Translations under genes and position numbers: made by a program
Shown here: positions 1 through 8,854 of the stretch, in pieces
How the letters are laid out: the number at the start of each line of letters is the position of its first letter
Position numbering within the stretch: the first letter of the stretch is position 1
Assembly (NCBI GenBank): GCA_026225475.1
Contig: JAMFSU010000156.1
Span: 1-64,000 of the forward strand
Length of the DNA: 64,000 nt
Direction of reading: 5' to 3'
Source of the DNA: Duganella sp.
GTDB taxonomy: Bacteria > Pseudomonadota > Gammaproteobacteria > Burkholderiales > Burkholderiaceae_D
Notes under the pieces: generated by a model
Database searches by the model: none
Told to the model about the DNA's origin: nothing
Seen by the model: only the letters and a program-made list of their open reading frames with translations

Positions 1-388
1 AGAAATCAGGGGAAAGATGTGTGTCGTCGTGGGGACTGAGGAGAGCAGGCGCTAATATGGGAGTCTGTGGAGCGGAGAATTTCGCCGGCCTTGAATTGCT
101 CACAGGCTGCTTCTGGCTGATTGCGGGATCTACAACTGGAGACTCTCCGCGGACCACTATCTCGGTATAAGATCTGGCCAGTTTCCGGGCATCTTGCAGC
201 CCAATGGCGGGGTAGTCGCCAATAGTGAGCAATGGCTGCTGCTTTGAATTGAGAGAATATCGAAAACGCCAGATTTTCGCGCTTGAAGTCATCACCTCTA
301 AGGTCAAGCCACCTCCATCTGAGACCGAATACCTCTTGTCTTTGACTTTCAGCGACCTAATCCGGGCGTCGTTTAATGGCGTCGCTAT
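1..388 (-). CDS. Tyrosine-recombinase (phage/island) integrase, N-terminal part, cut by window edge
   Basis: Reading the minus strand from about 388 to 1 gives an uninterrupted frame that resembles the arm-type DNA-binding domain (DUF4102) of P4-like integrases. It has a PLNDARIRSLK-like beginning, then SDGGGL, KIWRFRYS, LTIGDYPAIGLQDARKLA and a VVRGESPV stretch that matches the usual 'ARGIDP' position. The catalytic domain would lie beyond base 1. No ATG, GTG or TTG lies where family members normally begin. The codon just before the homologous part is ATA (386-388), and the nearest in-frame TTG is at 464-466, far upstream and without family-like residues between. The gene may therefore be a decayed copy whose start has been lost. 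After the arm domain the sequence becomes proline-rich and less family-like. Family call fairly sure, functionality doubtful. Confidence 0.6.
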   Translation of the reverse strand, partial: MATPLNDARIRSLKVKDKRYSVSDGGGLTLEVMTSSAKIWRFRYSLNSKQQPLLTIGDYPAIGLQDARKLARSYTEIVVRGESPVVDPAISQKQPVSNSRPAKFSAPQTPILAPALLSPHDDTHLSPDF

Positions 389-559
389 TTTAGGTATTGT
401 AAGTACACATCTATCATGTGCTGTGTTTGTGCACTTAATTGTGTGCTTATAAATAATGGACGTCAACAGCCCTGAACAGATCACAACAGATAATAAATAT
501 TATAAAAATCAATTACTTATAAATATAAAATACCTAGTCGGATCTATTTGGACGTTATC

Positions 560-1966
560 CTATTTGCCGATACAGAAGCGCGAAAAAATCACCCCCAATA
601 AATCGTCGGGCGTAAATTTTCCAGTAATGCTGCTCAATCGCTCCTGTGCCAACCGCAATTCCTCGGCAAACAGATCGAGCGATTTATCGCTTATCTGATT
701 CTCGGTAGAGGCGTGCATGGCCGCGCTTTCCAGATAGTCGCGCGCCGCTTTCAAGGCAATCAGGTGACGCTCACGTGCCAGATAGCGCGACTCCACCGTT
801 TGCTGCCAGCCAGCGATACGCAGCAACTCAATGCGCAATAAATCGATGCCGAGATAATCGGTGGCAGAAACATAAATATGGATGGCGTCAGGCAGTTGAT
901 CGACCGCGGGCTTGTGACCAGAACGATCGATCTTGTTCCAGATGCGGATGACCGGAATACCCACAGGGAAGCGTTCTGCGATCTTCTCGTCTTCCAGCGT
1001 CGGGCCGCGATCGGCATCGAGCATATGCAGAATCACATCAGCCTTGGCTACCTCACCCCAGGTGCGTTCGATGCCGATACGCTCCACTTCGTCCGGGCCA
1101 TTGCCCGCTGCGTCAGCGTCACGAATACCGGCAGTATCGATGATATTGAGCGGCATGCCTTCGATCTGGATGGTCTCGGTGACCTTGTCGCGCGTCGTGC
1201 CGGCAATTGGCGTGACGATGGCGACATCAGAGCCAGCCAGCACATTGAGTAGCGACGATTTGCCAACATTGGGCTGGCCTGCCAGCACCACATTGAGACC
1301 GTCGCGAAGCAACGCGCCTTGCGCAGCATGCAGGAACACATCATCGAGCGTGGCTCGAATCGCAGCGAGCTGACCACGCGCATCCGATTGCTCCAGAAAG
1401 TCGATTTCCTCTTCCGGGAAGTCGAGCGTGGCTTCCACTAGCATGCGCAGATTAGTGACCTTGCCAACCAGTTCATGGATGACTTTGGAAAATGTACCCG
1501 ACAAGGATTCCGACGCCGACTTGGCCGCGGCTTCGGTCGATGCTTCGATCAGATCGGCAACAGCTTCGGCCTGGGCCAGATCGAGCTTGTCATTCAAAAA
1601 TGCCCGTTGCGTGAACTCGCCCGGCTCGGCCAGACGCAAGCCGATTTCGGCACCCGCTTCGAGACAACGCGCCAGCAACATTTGCATCACCACCGGACCA
1701 CCGTGGCCTTGCAATTCGAGTACGTCTTCGCCGGTATACGAATGCGGTGCCTTAAAGTAAATCGCCAGGCCTTGGTCGATCATGCTGCCATCAGCGCGGC
1801 AAAATGGTAGATAACTGGCATGGCGCGGCACCACCGCCGCCTGATCTTTACCGCAGACAGCAGCAATCACCGGCCACAGGTTCTTGCCGGACAGGCGCAC
1901 GACACCAATACCACCACGTCCTGGTGCAGTGGCAATGGCGGCAATGGGAGAGGAATCGAAAGTCAT
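560..1966 (-). CDS. mnmE: tRNA uridine-5-carboxymethylaminomethyl modification GTPase MnmE
   Basis: MnmE works with MnmG to put the (carboxymethyl)aminomethyl group on C5 of wobble uridine in certain tRNAs, using GTP hydrolysis and methylene-tetrahydrofolate. The 468-residue product has the N-terminal folate-binding domain (start [21 protein letters not shown]), a central helical domain, an inserted G domain with P-loop GQPNVGKSS (about 230-238), GTTRD, DTAG and NKID, and the diagnostic C-terminal CIGK whose cysteine is needed for modification. The start is the ATG at 1964-1966. A TTG three codons upstream is possible but less family-like. The gene is last in the conserved rpmH-rnpA-yidD-yidC-mnmE order. 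A strong terminator between yidC and mnmE suggests it also has its own promoter in the gap of about 130 bp. Confidence 0.97.
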   Translation of the reverse strand: MTFDSSPIAAIATAPGRGGIGVVRLSGKNLWPVIAAVCGKDQAAVVPRHASYLPFCRADGSMIDQGLAIYFKAPHSYTGEDVLELQGHGGPVVMQMLLARCLEAGAEIGLRLAEPGEFTQRAFLNDKLDLAQAEAVADLIEASTEAAAKSASESLSGTFSKVIHELVGKVTNLRMLVEATLDFPEEEIDFLEQSDARGQLAAIRATLDDVFLHAAQGALLRDGLNVVLAGQPNVGKSSLLNVLAGSDVAIVTPIAGTTRDKVTETIQIEGMPLNIIDTAGIRDADAAGNGPDEVERIGIERTWGEVAKADVILHMLDADRGPTLEDEKIAERFPVGIPVIRIWNKIDRSGHKPAVDQLPDAIHIYVSATDYLGIDLLRIELLRIAGWQQTVESRYLARERHLIALKAARDYLESAAMHASTENQISDKSLDLFAEELRLAQERLSSITGKFTPDDLLGVIFSRFCIGK

Positions 1967-2040
1967 GGTACGCAACAGCTCTTCAAAATGAATTCAATAA
2001 TAATCAAGCAAATGTCGCATGGAAATTTTGCCAGAAGACG

Positions 2041-2071
2041 AAAAAAAGCCCGTGGAAATCATGCCACGGGC
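2041..2071 (-). terminator. Rho-independent terminator after yidC
   Basis: A perfect 8-bp stem GCCCGTGG/CCACGGGC (2048-2055 and 2064-2071, 8-nt loop) is followed on the minus strand by a run of seven U residues (the A tract at 2041-2047). It lies 25 bases past the yidC stop and separates the ribosomal-protein/insertase operon from mnmE. Confidence 0.85.
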
Positions 2072-2096
2072 TTCGATCTGAAACAAGGAAAGCCGC

Positions 2097-3749
2097 TTAT
2101 TTGGCCTTGCCTGATTGCAGCTTGCGGGTGATGACCCATTGCTGCGTAATCGACAACACGTTATTGACTACCCAGTACAGCACCAGACCGGACGGGAAGA
2201 AGAAGAACATGAACGAGAACACAATTGGCATGAACATCATGACCTTGGCTTGCACTGGATCCGGTGGTGTTGGATTGAGCCTGGTCTGGATGAACATCGA
2301 CACAGCCATCAACACCGGCAGGATGTAGAACGGATCAGGTGCGGTCAGATCATGAATCCAGCCCAACCATGGTGCGCCACGCATTTCGACGCTGGCCAGC
2401 AACACCCAGTACAGCGAAATGAAGACTGGAATCTGAATCACGATCGGCAGACAGCCGCCGAGCGGATTGATCTTCTCGGTCTTGTACAAGGCCATCATTT
2501 CACGATTCATGTTTTGCGGATCGCCTTTATGGCGCTCGCGAATCGCGGTCATCTTCGGTGTCACAGCCTTCATTTTGGCCATACTGCGATAGCTGGCGGC
2601 CGACAATGGGAAGAACACGGCCTTGATCAGCATCGTCAGCAGGATAATAGTCCAGCCCCAGTTGCCAACCACGGCATGGATGTGAATCATCAGCCAGAAA
2701 ATCGGCTTGGCGATGATGGTCAACCAGCCATAGTCCTTGACCAGTTCCAAGCCAGGTGCGGTCTTTTCCAGCACTGCCGACTCTTGCGGACCTGAGTACA
2801 ACTGCGCATCCATGCTTACGCTGGCGCCCGGCGCAACGCTGCCCAGTGGCAGGATGGTGCCGACTGCGTACAGATTGGTGGCGACCTTTTTGGTGAAGAT
2901 GTCACGCTGCGCTTTTTCCGGCGGAATGATAGCCGAGACGAAGTAATGCTGTACCAGCGCGATCCAGCCGTTGTCGGCCTTGGTGGCGTGCTGTTCCTTG
3001 CCTTCTTCGATCTTCTCGAAAGTCAGTTTCTGGAATTTTTCAGCATCGGTGTAGACCGCAGGACCAGTAAAGGTGCTGTAGAAATGCGATTCACCGCCCG
3101 GCTTGTTGCCATCGCGCAGCAATTGCAGGTACAACGACGGTGTGATGGCCGCAGTGCCTTCATTGGTGACGGTGTGCTTGAGGTCAATCAAGTAATCACC
3201 GCGCTTGAAGGTGTAGGTCTTGGTCAGCTTGACGCCATTTTCCTGCGCTTCCAGCACCAGTTGCACGGAGTTGCCGTTATCCAGCGTACGCACACCTGGT
3301 TGAGCCGTGAAGATGGTCTTGTGATTCGGAAATGCGCCACCGATCAAACCCGATTCCGCCAGATAAGTGTGCCCCACGCTGGAGTCGAACAGCACCAGAT
3401 TCTTGCTCGGATCAACCGTATCACGATGCTTGAGCAACTCCAGGCGCTTGAGCTGGCCGCCGACGGTATCGATGTCAGCCTTGACCACATCAGTCGTGAT
3501 GGTGATAGTTTCAGCCTTGGCAGCAGGCACGCCTGCTACATCAGCAGCACCTGGCGTGGTGCCGGCAGCTTGCGGTGCTTGCGGCACCGATGAAGCAGCA
3601 GGATCAGCGCCAGCAGCGGCTGGCTGGGATTGTTGCGTTGTCGTCGGGAAAAACATCGACGGTTTGCCGTTATGGCGCATCCAGCTATCCCACAGCAGCA
3701 GCAGGGAGAACGAGAACACAACCCACAGGACGGTACGTTTGATATCCAT
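2097..3749 (-). CDS. yidC: Membrane protein insertase YidC
   Basis: YidC inserts inner-membrane proteins, alone or with SecYEG. Known clients include subunits of the ATP synthase encoded further along this window. The 550-residue protein is the long Gram-negative form: a first membrane segment (about residues 5-22), a large periplasmic domain preceded by an alanine/proline-rich linker, and a C-terminal hydrophobic core with the conserved region around [14 protein letters not shown] and [13 protein letters not shown]. The start is the ATG at 3747-3749, giving the family-typical MDIKRTVLW. An in-frame TTG at 3764 would add five residues. yidD lies 19 bp upstream, so the genes are almost certainly cotranscribed. 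Confidence 0.97.
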   Translation of the reverse strand: MDIKRTVLWVVFSFSLLLLWDSWMRHNGKPSMFFPTTTQQSQPAAAGADPAASSVPQAPQAAGTTPGAADVAGVPAAKAETITITTDVVKADIDTVGGQLKRLELLKHRDTVDPSKNLVLFDSSVGHTYLAESGLIGGAFPNHKTIFTAQPGVRTLDNGNSVQLVLEAQENGVKLTKTYTFKRGDYLIDLKHTVTNEGTAAITPSLYLQLLRDGNKPGGESHFYSTFTGPAVYTDAEKFQKLTFEKIEEGKEQHATKADNGWIALVQHYFVSAIIPPEKAQRDIFTKKVATNLYAVGTILPLGSVAPGASVSMDAQLYSGPQESAVLEKTAPGLELVKDYGWLTIIAKPIFWLMIHIHAVVGNWGWTIILLTMLIKAVFFPLSAASYRSMAKMKAVTPKMTAIRERHKGDPQNMNREMMALYKTEKINPLGGCLPIVIQIPVFISLYWVLLASVEMRGAPWLGWIHDLTAPDPFYILPVLMAVSMFIQTRLNPTPPDPVQAKVMMFMPIVFSFMFFFFPSGLVLYWVVNNVLSITQQWVITRKLQSGKAK

Positions 3750-3768
3750 AAGAGTATTGACCAATAAA

Positions 3769-4059
3769 TCAGGAATGGCTGCAACCGCCGGCGGCTACAG
3801 TGGAGGAGGGAGAATCTGGGGATACTGCGGCCGCTGAGGTGGAACTCGATTCCGGTACCGGATCAAGTCCGCCAGCATGCCAGGGATGACATTTGCATAA
3901 ACGCTTGCCAGCCAATACGCTGCCCTTCCATGCACCATGAAGGCGAATGGCTTCTGCCGCGTAATCCGAACAGCTGGGATAAAAACGGCAGTTTTGCCCG
4001 AGAAACGGGCTCACTCCCAGCTTGTAGGCGCGTAACAGCAGGAGTAAAGGCGTTTTCAT
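3769..4059 (-). CDS. yidD: Membrane protein insertion efficiency factor YidD
   Basis: A small basic membrane-associated protein thought to assist YidC-dependent insertion. The 96-residue product has the family core: a hydrophobic N-terminus, [22 protein letters not shown] with its two conserved cysteines, and [14 protein letters not shown] non-conserved serine/alanine-rich tail follows. Start ATG at 4057-4059. A GTG immediately before it (4060-4062) is also in frame. The start is three bases past the rnpA stop, indicating translational coupling within the rpmH-rnpA-yidD-yidC operon. Confidence 0.93.
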   Translation of the reverse strand: MKTPLLLLLRAYKLGVSPFLGQNCRFYPSCSDYAAEAIRLHGAWKGSVLAGKRLCKCHPWHAGGLDPVPESSSTSAAAVSPDSPSSTVAAGGCSHS

Positions 4060-4062
4060 CAC

Positions 4063-4455
4063 TTATTTCCTGGCAAACGCTGGCGCGTTCAGCAAAAAGG
4101 CGAATAACTGTATCAGTTCTTCGCGTAATTCCGCTTTCAGTTTCGCGTTGGTCGCCGGCCCAGACTTGCTGTTGACCGGCTTGGACAAACGCACAATGCA
4201 ATCGACCTGAGGCAGCGCCGCCTGACGAAACAATTCGCGGGTAACGCGTTTGATCGTATTGCGTGTCACCGCACGCGGTGCCATCTTTTTGGCCGCAACC
4301 ACACCCAAGCGAGCCAACGGCAGATCGTTGTAACGCGCATACAAAACGAAATGCGCACTACGATAGACCGGTCGCAAACGAAAAACGGATGAAAACTCAT
4401 CCGTTTTAACGATTCTCTGATCGCGTGAGTAGGGATAGGAAAAAATGCCTGTCAC
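4063..4455 (-). CDS. rnpA: Ribonuclease P protein component
   Basis: Protein subunit of RNase P, which assists the catalytic RNA in 5' maturation of tRNA precursors. The 130-residue product shows the conserved early phenylalanine/valine-rich strand region (TDEFSSVFRLR), GVVAAKKMAPRAV and the RNR signature RNTIKRVTRELFR. The C-terminal extension is variable. The only sensible start is GTG at 4453-4455, giving MTGIFSYPYSRDQRI. An alternative start on the rnpA frame inside rpmH, as seen in some genera, is not evident. The gene is 47 bp downstream of rpmH and directly precedes yidD. Confidence 0.95.
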   Translation of the reverse strand: MTGIFSYPYSRDQRIVKTDEFSSVFRLRPVYRSAHFVLYARYNDLPLARLGVVAAKKMAPRAVTRNTIKRVTRELFRQAALPQVDCIVRLSKPVNSKSGPATNAKLKAELREELIQLFAFLLNAPAFARK

Positions 4456-4502
4456 ACGAGCAGCAGCAGCGCGCTAGCCTGGAATGATCCGGTCAGACCG
4501 GA

Positions 4503-4640
4503 TCAAACTGCAGCCAAACGCTTGCGGCCCTTGGCGCGACGTGCATTGATCACAGCGCGGCCACCACGGGTTGCCATACGGGCACGGAAACCGTGGGTAC
4601 GCTTACGACGCACGACGGAAGGTTGATAGGTACGTTTCAT
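4503..4640 (-). CDS. rpmH: 50S ribosomal protein L34
   Basis: Smallest large-subunit ribosomal protein, 45 residues, extremely basic: [18 protein letters not shown], then [22 protein letters not shown] and a short AAV tail. Start ATG at 4638-4640, stop TGA at 4503-4505. It opens the rpmH-rnpA-yidD-yidC operon. In many bacteria the divergent neighbour on the other side is dnaA. Here no dnaA follows; the next gene is prkA, more than 900 bp away. Confidence 0.97.
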   Translation of the reverse strand: MKRTYQPSVVRRKRTHGFRARMATRGGRAVINARRAKGRKRLAAV

Positions 4641-4821
4641 GTTGGGCTCGCTTACTTAATGTAGATCTATGTGGATCTTAGTGTGAATCGGCAAAAACAA
4701 AATCAGATCTCCGCGGAATCTCTGTTTTCTGCGCTGCCTACCCTAGCTTATAGAGAGACATTTGAGAGCCGAAACCACTAGGCCACTGCACGAACGCAAT
4801 TCAACGGATGGTGAACCCTGA

Positions 4822-4851
4822 ATTAGACTGCATTTTTCACTTGTTTGTCAA
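4822..4851 (-). promoter_or_regulatory. Candidate sigma-70 promoter for rpmH operon
   Basis: On the minus strand a perfect -35 hexamer TTGACA (4846-4851) is followed after 18 nt by TCTAAT (4822-4827). Transcription from it would give a leader of about 175 nt before rpmH. Pattern match only. Confidence 0.5.
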
Positions 4852-5561
4852 CGACTTATCCATCCAGACGGAGCAGCATGCCACCCAGCAACCTGTTCTT
4901 GCACATGGCGCATTGCCATTTCAGCGCTGATCATCGCTGGGCGAAGGTAGTGACGGATGATAACAAGACAATAAAGCAACAGTTAAACCGGCACGCCCAA
5001 CGTTGTTCCGGCGTCACATGTCATGAGGGCAACAAACCCACTTGCTTCACGATTCCGCTTGCTCGGTGTTCTTGATCAGACGGATGACAACCCAAGGCCT
5101 ACCCGGCATCAAACTTGCATCGCTCCTCAAACCACTGCCTGCACCGCCTCCAGTGCACGGCGACAGCTCAGATAAATCTGTTACACAGTCAACCGAGAGT
5201 GTGCTTCAACCATTTAAACAGTAAGGACAAACGTCAATCGGTGTCTTCCTGAGTCCTTTGTTTTACGGCGATGTGGCATATTGAAAAATGTGAACAGCGA
5301 TTGCATACACTCAAGAATAAAAGAATGCACACGCGAAGTCGACCGAATGCGCAATGCAATATATTCATTCGGTAAAAAAGGAATAGAATAAAAACGAATT
5401 CTCTAGTTTTTATGTTCCTCATGTTGGTGCATCGTGCTGAAAAATCGCGCATCGCCACCACGATGAAACGCTAAGCAGGTGATCAAGAAACAGCCGTCGA
5501 TAATTCTAAGAACATAACGCACGTATTCAATTTGTTTTCTCATTGAAGTTACGGAGGTGGT
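4852..5561. other. Intergenic region without a convincing gene
   Basis: About 700 bp between the rpmH promoter and prkA. Short open frames exist on both strands but none has a family-like product, consistent codon use or a ribosome-binding site. Only partial DnaA-box-like words occur nearby (around 4854 and 4667), none matching the consensus fully. The last 100 bp become AT-rich and should contain the prkA promoter, which I could not define. No sigma-54 type GG-N10-GC element was found. Confidence 0.5.
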
Positions 5562-7484
5562 ATGGATATCTACAGCAGCTTTGCGAGTCGCTTCGACAAA
5601 ACCAGAGAAGAAGAATTTTCGCTTGAAGAGTACCTGAGTCTTTGCAAGAACGACCCAGCTGTCTACGCATCAGCAGCAGAACGCATGTTGATGGCCATCG
5701 GTGAACCCGGCAAGATCGACACCCGCGAAGACCCGCGCTTATCGCGCCTGTTCGCCAACAAGGTGATCAAGGTCTATCCGGCGTTCAAGGAATTCTATGG
5801 CGCCGAAGAAGTAATCGAACAAGTGGTCGCCTACTTCCGCCATGCCTCTCAAGGCCTGGAAGAGAAGAAACAGATTCTGTATCTGCTCGGTCCGGTCGGC
5901 GGCGGCAAATCGTCGATTGCCGAGCGACTCAAGCAGCTCATGGAACATATTCCCTTCTATTCGATCAAAGGCTCTCCGGTCAACGAATCGCCGCTGGGTC
6001 TGTTCGATTACGAAGAAGACGGCCAAATCCTGGAAGAGCAATTCAATATTCCACGCCGCTACCTGAAATCGATATTGAGCCCGTGGGCCGTCAAACGGCT
6101 GCACGAATTCAATGGCGACATCCGCCAGTTTCGCGTAGTCAAACGCTATCCATCGATCTTGCGCCAGATTGCGATTTCCAAGACCGAACCTGGCGACGAA
6201 AACAACCAGGATATTTCTACGCTGGTTGGCAAGGTCGATATCCGCAAGCTGGAGCAATACTCGCAGGACGATGCCGATGCCTACAGCTACTCCGGCGGCC
6301 TGTGCCTGTCCAATCAAGGCTTGTTGGAATTCGTCGAAATGTTCAAGGCACCGATCAAGGTGCTGCATCCACTGCTGACAGCAACCCAAGAAGGCAATTT
6401 CAAGGGAACCGAAGGTTTCGGTGCAATACCGTTCGATGGCATCATCCTGGCCCACTCCAATGAATCGGAGTGGAAAGCTTTCCGCAACAACAAGAACAAT
6501 GAAGCGCTGCTGGACCGCATTTACATCGTCAAGGTGCCATATTGCCTGCGCGTCTCGGAAGAAATCCATATCTACGAAAAACTGATCCGCACGTCTTCGC
6601 TGGCCAAGGCCACTTGCGCACCAGGCACGTTGAAAATGATGGCGCAGTTCTCGGTGCTGACGCGCTTGGGTGAGCCTGAAAATTCCAGCCTGATTTCCAA
6701 GATGCAGGTCTACGACGGCGAGAATCTCAAGGATACCGACCCCAAGGCCAAGTCGTATCAGGAATACCGCGACTACGCCGGCGTTGACGAAGGCATGACA
6801 GGCATCTCGACGCGCTTCGCATTCAAGATCCTATCGCGCGTGTTCAACTTCGATACAACCGAAGTGGCAGCCAATCCGGTGCATCTGATGTATGTGCTGG
6901 AACAGCAGATCGAGCGCGAGCAGTTCCCGCCTGAACAGGAGCAAAAGTATCTGTCGTTTGTGAAAGACACGCTGGCCTCGCGTTATGCCGAATTCATCGG
7001 CAAGGAAATCCAGACTGCTTATCTGGAGTCGTATTCCGAATATGGCCAGAACGTGTTTGATCGCTACGTGACCTATGCCGACTTTTGGATTCAAGATCAG
7101 GAATTCCGCGATCACGATACCGGCGAGAGTTTTGACCGTGCATCGCTCAATGCCGAATTGGAAAAAATAGAAAAGCCGGCCGGCATCAGCAATCCCAAGG
7201 ACTTCCGCAACGAGATCGTCAATTTCGTGCTGCGCGCGCGCGTCAACAACGGTGGCAAGAATCCCTTGTGGACTAGCTATGAAAAATTGCGCGTCGTGAT
7301 CGAGAAAAAAATGTTCTCCAACACCGAGGATTTGCTGCCGGTAATTTCATTCAATACCAAGGGCTCGACCGAGGAGATGCAAAAGCACGAAGACTTCGTC
7401 AATCGCATGGTCAGCAAAGGCTACACACCGAAGCAGGTGCGCTTGCTGTGCGAGTGGTATTTACGGGTGCGAAAATCCTCTTGA
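5562..7484 (+). CDS. prkA: PrkA-type serine protein kinase (YeaG family)
   Basis: AAA+-like protein kinase linked in enterobacteria to stationary-phase, starvation and stress responses, and in Bacillus to sporulation. The 640-residue product has the normal length: an N-terminal AAA domain with P-loop GPVGGGKSS (110-118), a Walker-B-like acidic region further on, and the C-terminal PrkA kinase-like domain. A near-perfect Shine-Dalgarno GGAGGT (5553-5558) sits four bases before the ATG, implying strong translation when induced. It heads prkA-yeaH-spoVR, a combination conserved in many proteobacteria. The 98-bp gap to yeaH contains an inverted repeat. Confidence 0.95.
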   Translation: MDIYSSFASRFDKTREEEFSLEEYLSLCKNDPAVYASAAERMLMAIGEPGKIDTREDPRLSRLFANKVIKVYPAFKEFYGAEEVIEQVVAYFRHASQGLEEKKQILYLLGPVGGGKSSIAERLKQLMEHIPFYSIKGSPVNESPLGLFDYEEDGQILEEQFNIPRRYLKSILSPWAVKRLHEFNGDIRQFRVVKRYPSILRQIAISKTEPGDENNQDISTLVGKVDIRKLEQYSQDDADAYSYSGGLCLSNQGLLEFVEMFKAPIKVLHPLLTATQEGNFKGTEGFGAIPFDGIILAHSNESEWKAFRNNKNNEALLDRIYIVKVPYCLRVSEEIHIYEKLIRTSSLAKATCAPGTLKMMAQFSVLTRLGEPENSSLISKMQVYDGENLKDTDPKAKSYQEYRDYAGVDEGMTGISTRFAFKILSRVFNFDTTEVAANPVHLMYVLEQQIEREQFPPEQEQKYLSFVKDTLASRYAEFIGKEIQTAYLESYSEYGQNVFDRYVTYADFWIQDQEFRDHDTGESFDRASLNAELEKIEKPAGISNPKDFRNEIVNFVLRARVNNGGKNPLWTSYEKLRVVIEKKMFSNTEDLLPVISFNTKGSTEEMQKHEDFVNRMVSKGYTPKQVRLLCEWYLRVRKSS

Positions 7485-7508
7485 ATCTTGCTTCTTGACC
7501 CTAGGGAA

Positions 7509-7560
7509 ACGGGTTGTCCATGACATCGATTCTATCTCGCGTCAGTTGAAGACAACCCGT
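7509..7560. repeat. Perfect 10-bp inverted repeat between prkA and yeaH
   Basis: ACGGGTTGTC (7509-7518) and GACAACCCGT (7551-7560) are exact reverse complements separated by 32 nt. There is no U tract, so it is not a standard terminator. As RNA it could form a stem just upstream of the yeaH ribosome-binding site and act in processing or stability. Confidence 0.6.
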
Positions 7561-7582
7561 CCGCAGTACCACTGGCAGGAGA

Positions 7583-8854
7583 ATGGACTTGTTGCATCAG
7601 ATCATTGACCGCAGGCTGGCTGGCAAGAACAAGAGCATCGCCAATCGTGAACGTTTTCTCAGGCGTTTTCGCGGTGACATCCGTCGTTCCGTTACCGAAG
7701 CGGTGCGTGACCGCAGTATCAAAGACATCGAAAGCGCCAAGAGCATCGCCATTCCACGCAAGGACATTTCCGAGCCGGCGTTTCACCATGGCCACGGCGG
7801 CCGCCGCGAAATCGTGCATCCGGGCAATCAGGATTATCTGCAAGGCGATCGCATTGCCCGCCGCAGCGGCGGATCCGGCGATGGCGGCAGTGCCGCGAGC
7901 AAAGATGGCGAAGGGCAGGATGATTTCGTCTTCGAATTGTCGCGTGAAGAATTCATGCAGTACTTCTTCGAAGACCTGGAATTGCCGCGTCTGATCCAGA
8001 CCAATCTGATGACGATACCGAACTGGAAGAATATGCGAGCCGGTTACTCGGTCGACGGTTCGCCCAGCAATATCGACATCGTGCGTTCGCTGCGCAGCTC
8101 GCTGGGCCGCCGCATCGCACTTGGCGGGCCAATGGTCTCCAAGTTGCGGGACTTGGAAGAGCAATTAAGTGATCTCAACAAAGATCCCGACGACAAGCGG
8201 CCCGAAATCCATTTACTGGAAGAAGAGATTCATCATCTCAAAGGGCGCATCTGGCGCATCCCCTTTATCGACCCCTTTGATCTGCGCTACGTCAATCGCA
8301 TCCGCCAGCCACAGCCATCGAGCCGTGCCGTGATGTTTTGCGTGATGGACGTCTCCGGCTCCATGGATGAGGGGCGCAAGGATTTATCGAAACGCTTCTT
8401 CATCCTGCTGTATCTGTTTTTGACGCGCAATTATGAACATATTGAAGTGGTCTTCATCCGCCATCACACGCGCGCCGATGAAGTCGATGAAGATACGTTT
8501 TTCCATTCACAGGAAAGTGGCGGCACCGTGGTTTCCAGCGCGCTGGAATTGATGCAGAAAATCATCGTCGAGCGTTACCCATCGAACGAATGGAATATCT
8601 ATGGTGCGCAGGCCTCCGATGGCGATAACTGGAACGATGATTCGCCAAAATGCCGTGCCATTCTAGAACAGCAGATCCTGCCAATGTGCCGCTATTTTTC
8701 CTATATCCAGGTGGCTGAAGCGGAACAGAACCTGTGGACCGAATACACCCAGTTGCTCTCCAAAAACCAGCATTTCGCAATGAAAAAGGTAGGCTCGGCA
8801 ACCGATATCTATCCGGTTTTCCGCGAGCTCTTTGAAAAGCAGGTGACGGCATGA
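7583..8854 (+). CDS. yeaH: YeaH/YhbH family protein (UPF0229) with VWA-like domain
   Basis: Conserved partner of PrkA, biochemical role not established. The 423-residue product begins with a basic region, has a glycine/histidine-rich low-complexity stretch (about 70-115), and in its second half a von Willebrand A-like fold with the metal-site motif DVSGSM (about 255-260). The start ATG at 7583 follows a GGAGA-type ribosome-binding site. Its TGA overlaps the spoVR ATG (ATGA at 8851-8854), showing coupling. Together with PrkA it may form an AAA/VWA pair, a common arrangement of ATPase plus metal-dependent adaptor; this is inference. Confidence 0.93.
   Translation: MDLLHQIIDRRLAGKNKSIANRERFLRRFRGDIRRSVTEAVRDRSIKDIESAKSIAIPRKDISEPAFHHGHGGRREIVHPGNQDYLQGDRIARRSGGSGDGGSAASKDGEGQDDFVFELSREEFMQYFFEDLELPRLIQTNLMTIPNWKNMRAGYSVDGSPSNIDIVRSLRSSLGRRIALGGPMVSKLRDLEEQLSDLNKDPDDKRPEIHLLEEEIHHLKGRIWRIPFIDPFDLRYVNRIRQPQPSSRAVMFCVMDVSGSMDEGRKDLSKRFFILLYLFLTRNYEHIEVVFIRHHTRADEVDEDTFFHSQESGGTVVSSALELMQKIIVERYPSNEWNIYGAQASDGDNWNDDSPKCRAILEQQILPMCRYFSYIQVAEAEQNLWTEYTQLLSKNQHFAMKKVGSATDIYPVFRELFEKQVTA

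Noticed and set aside
4641..4860. Origin-type DnaA-box cluster next to rpmH
   Set aside because: Only 7-of-9 matches (around 4667 and 4854) were found, no clustering, so not called an origin.
5230..5561. Sigma-54 promoter for prkA
   Set aside because: I looked for GG-N10-GC elements upstream of prkA and found none with correct spacing.
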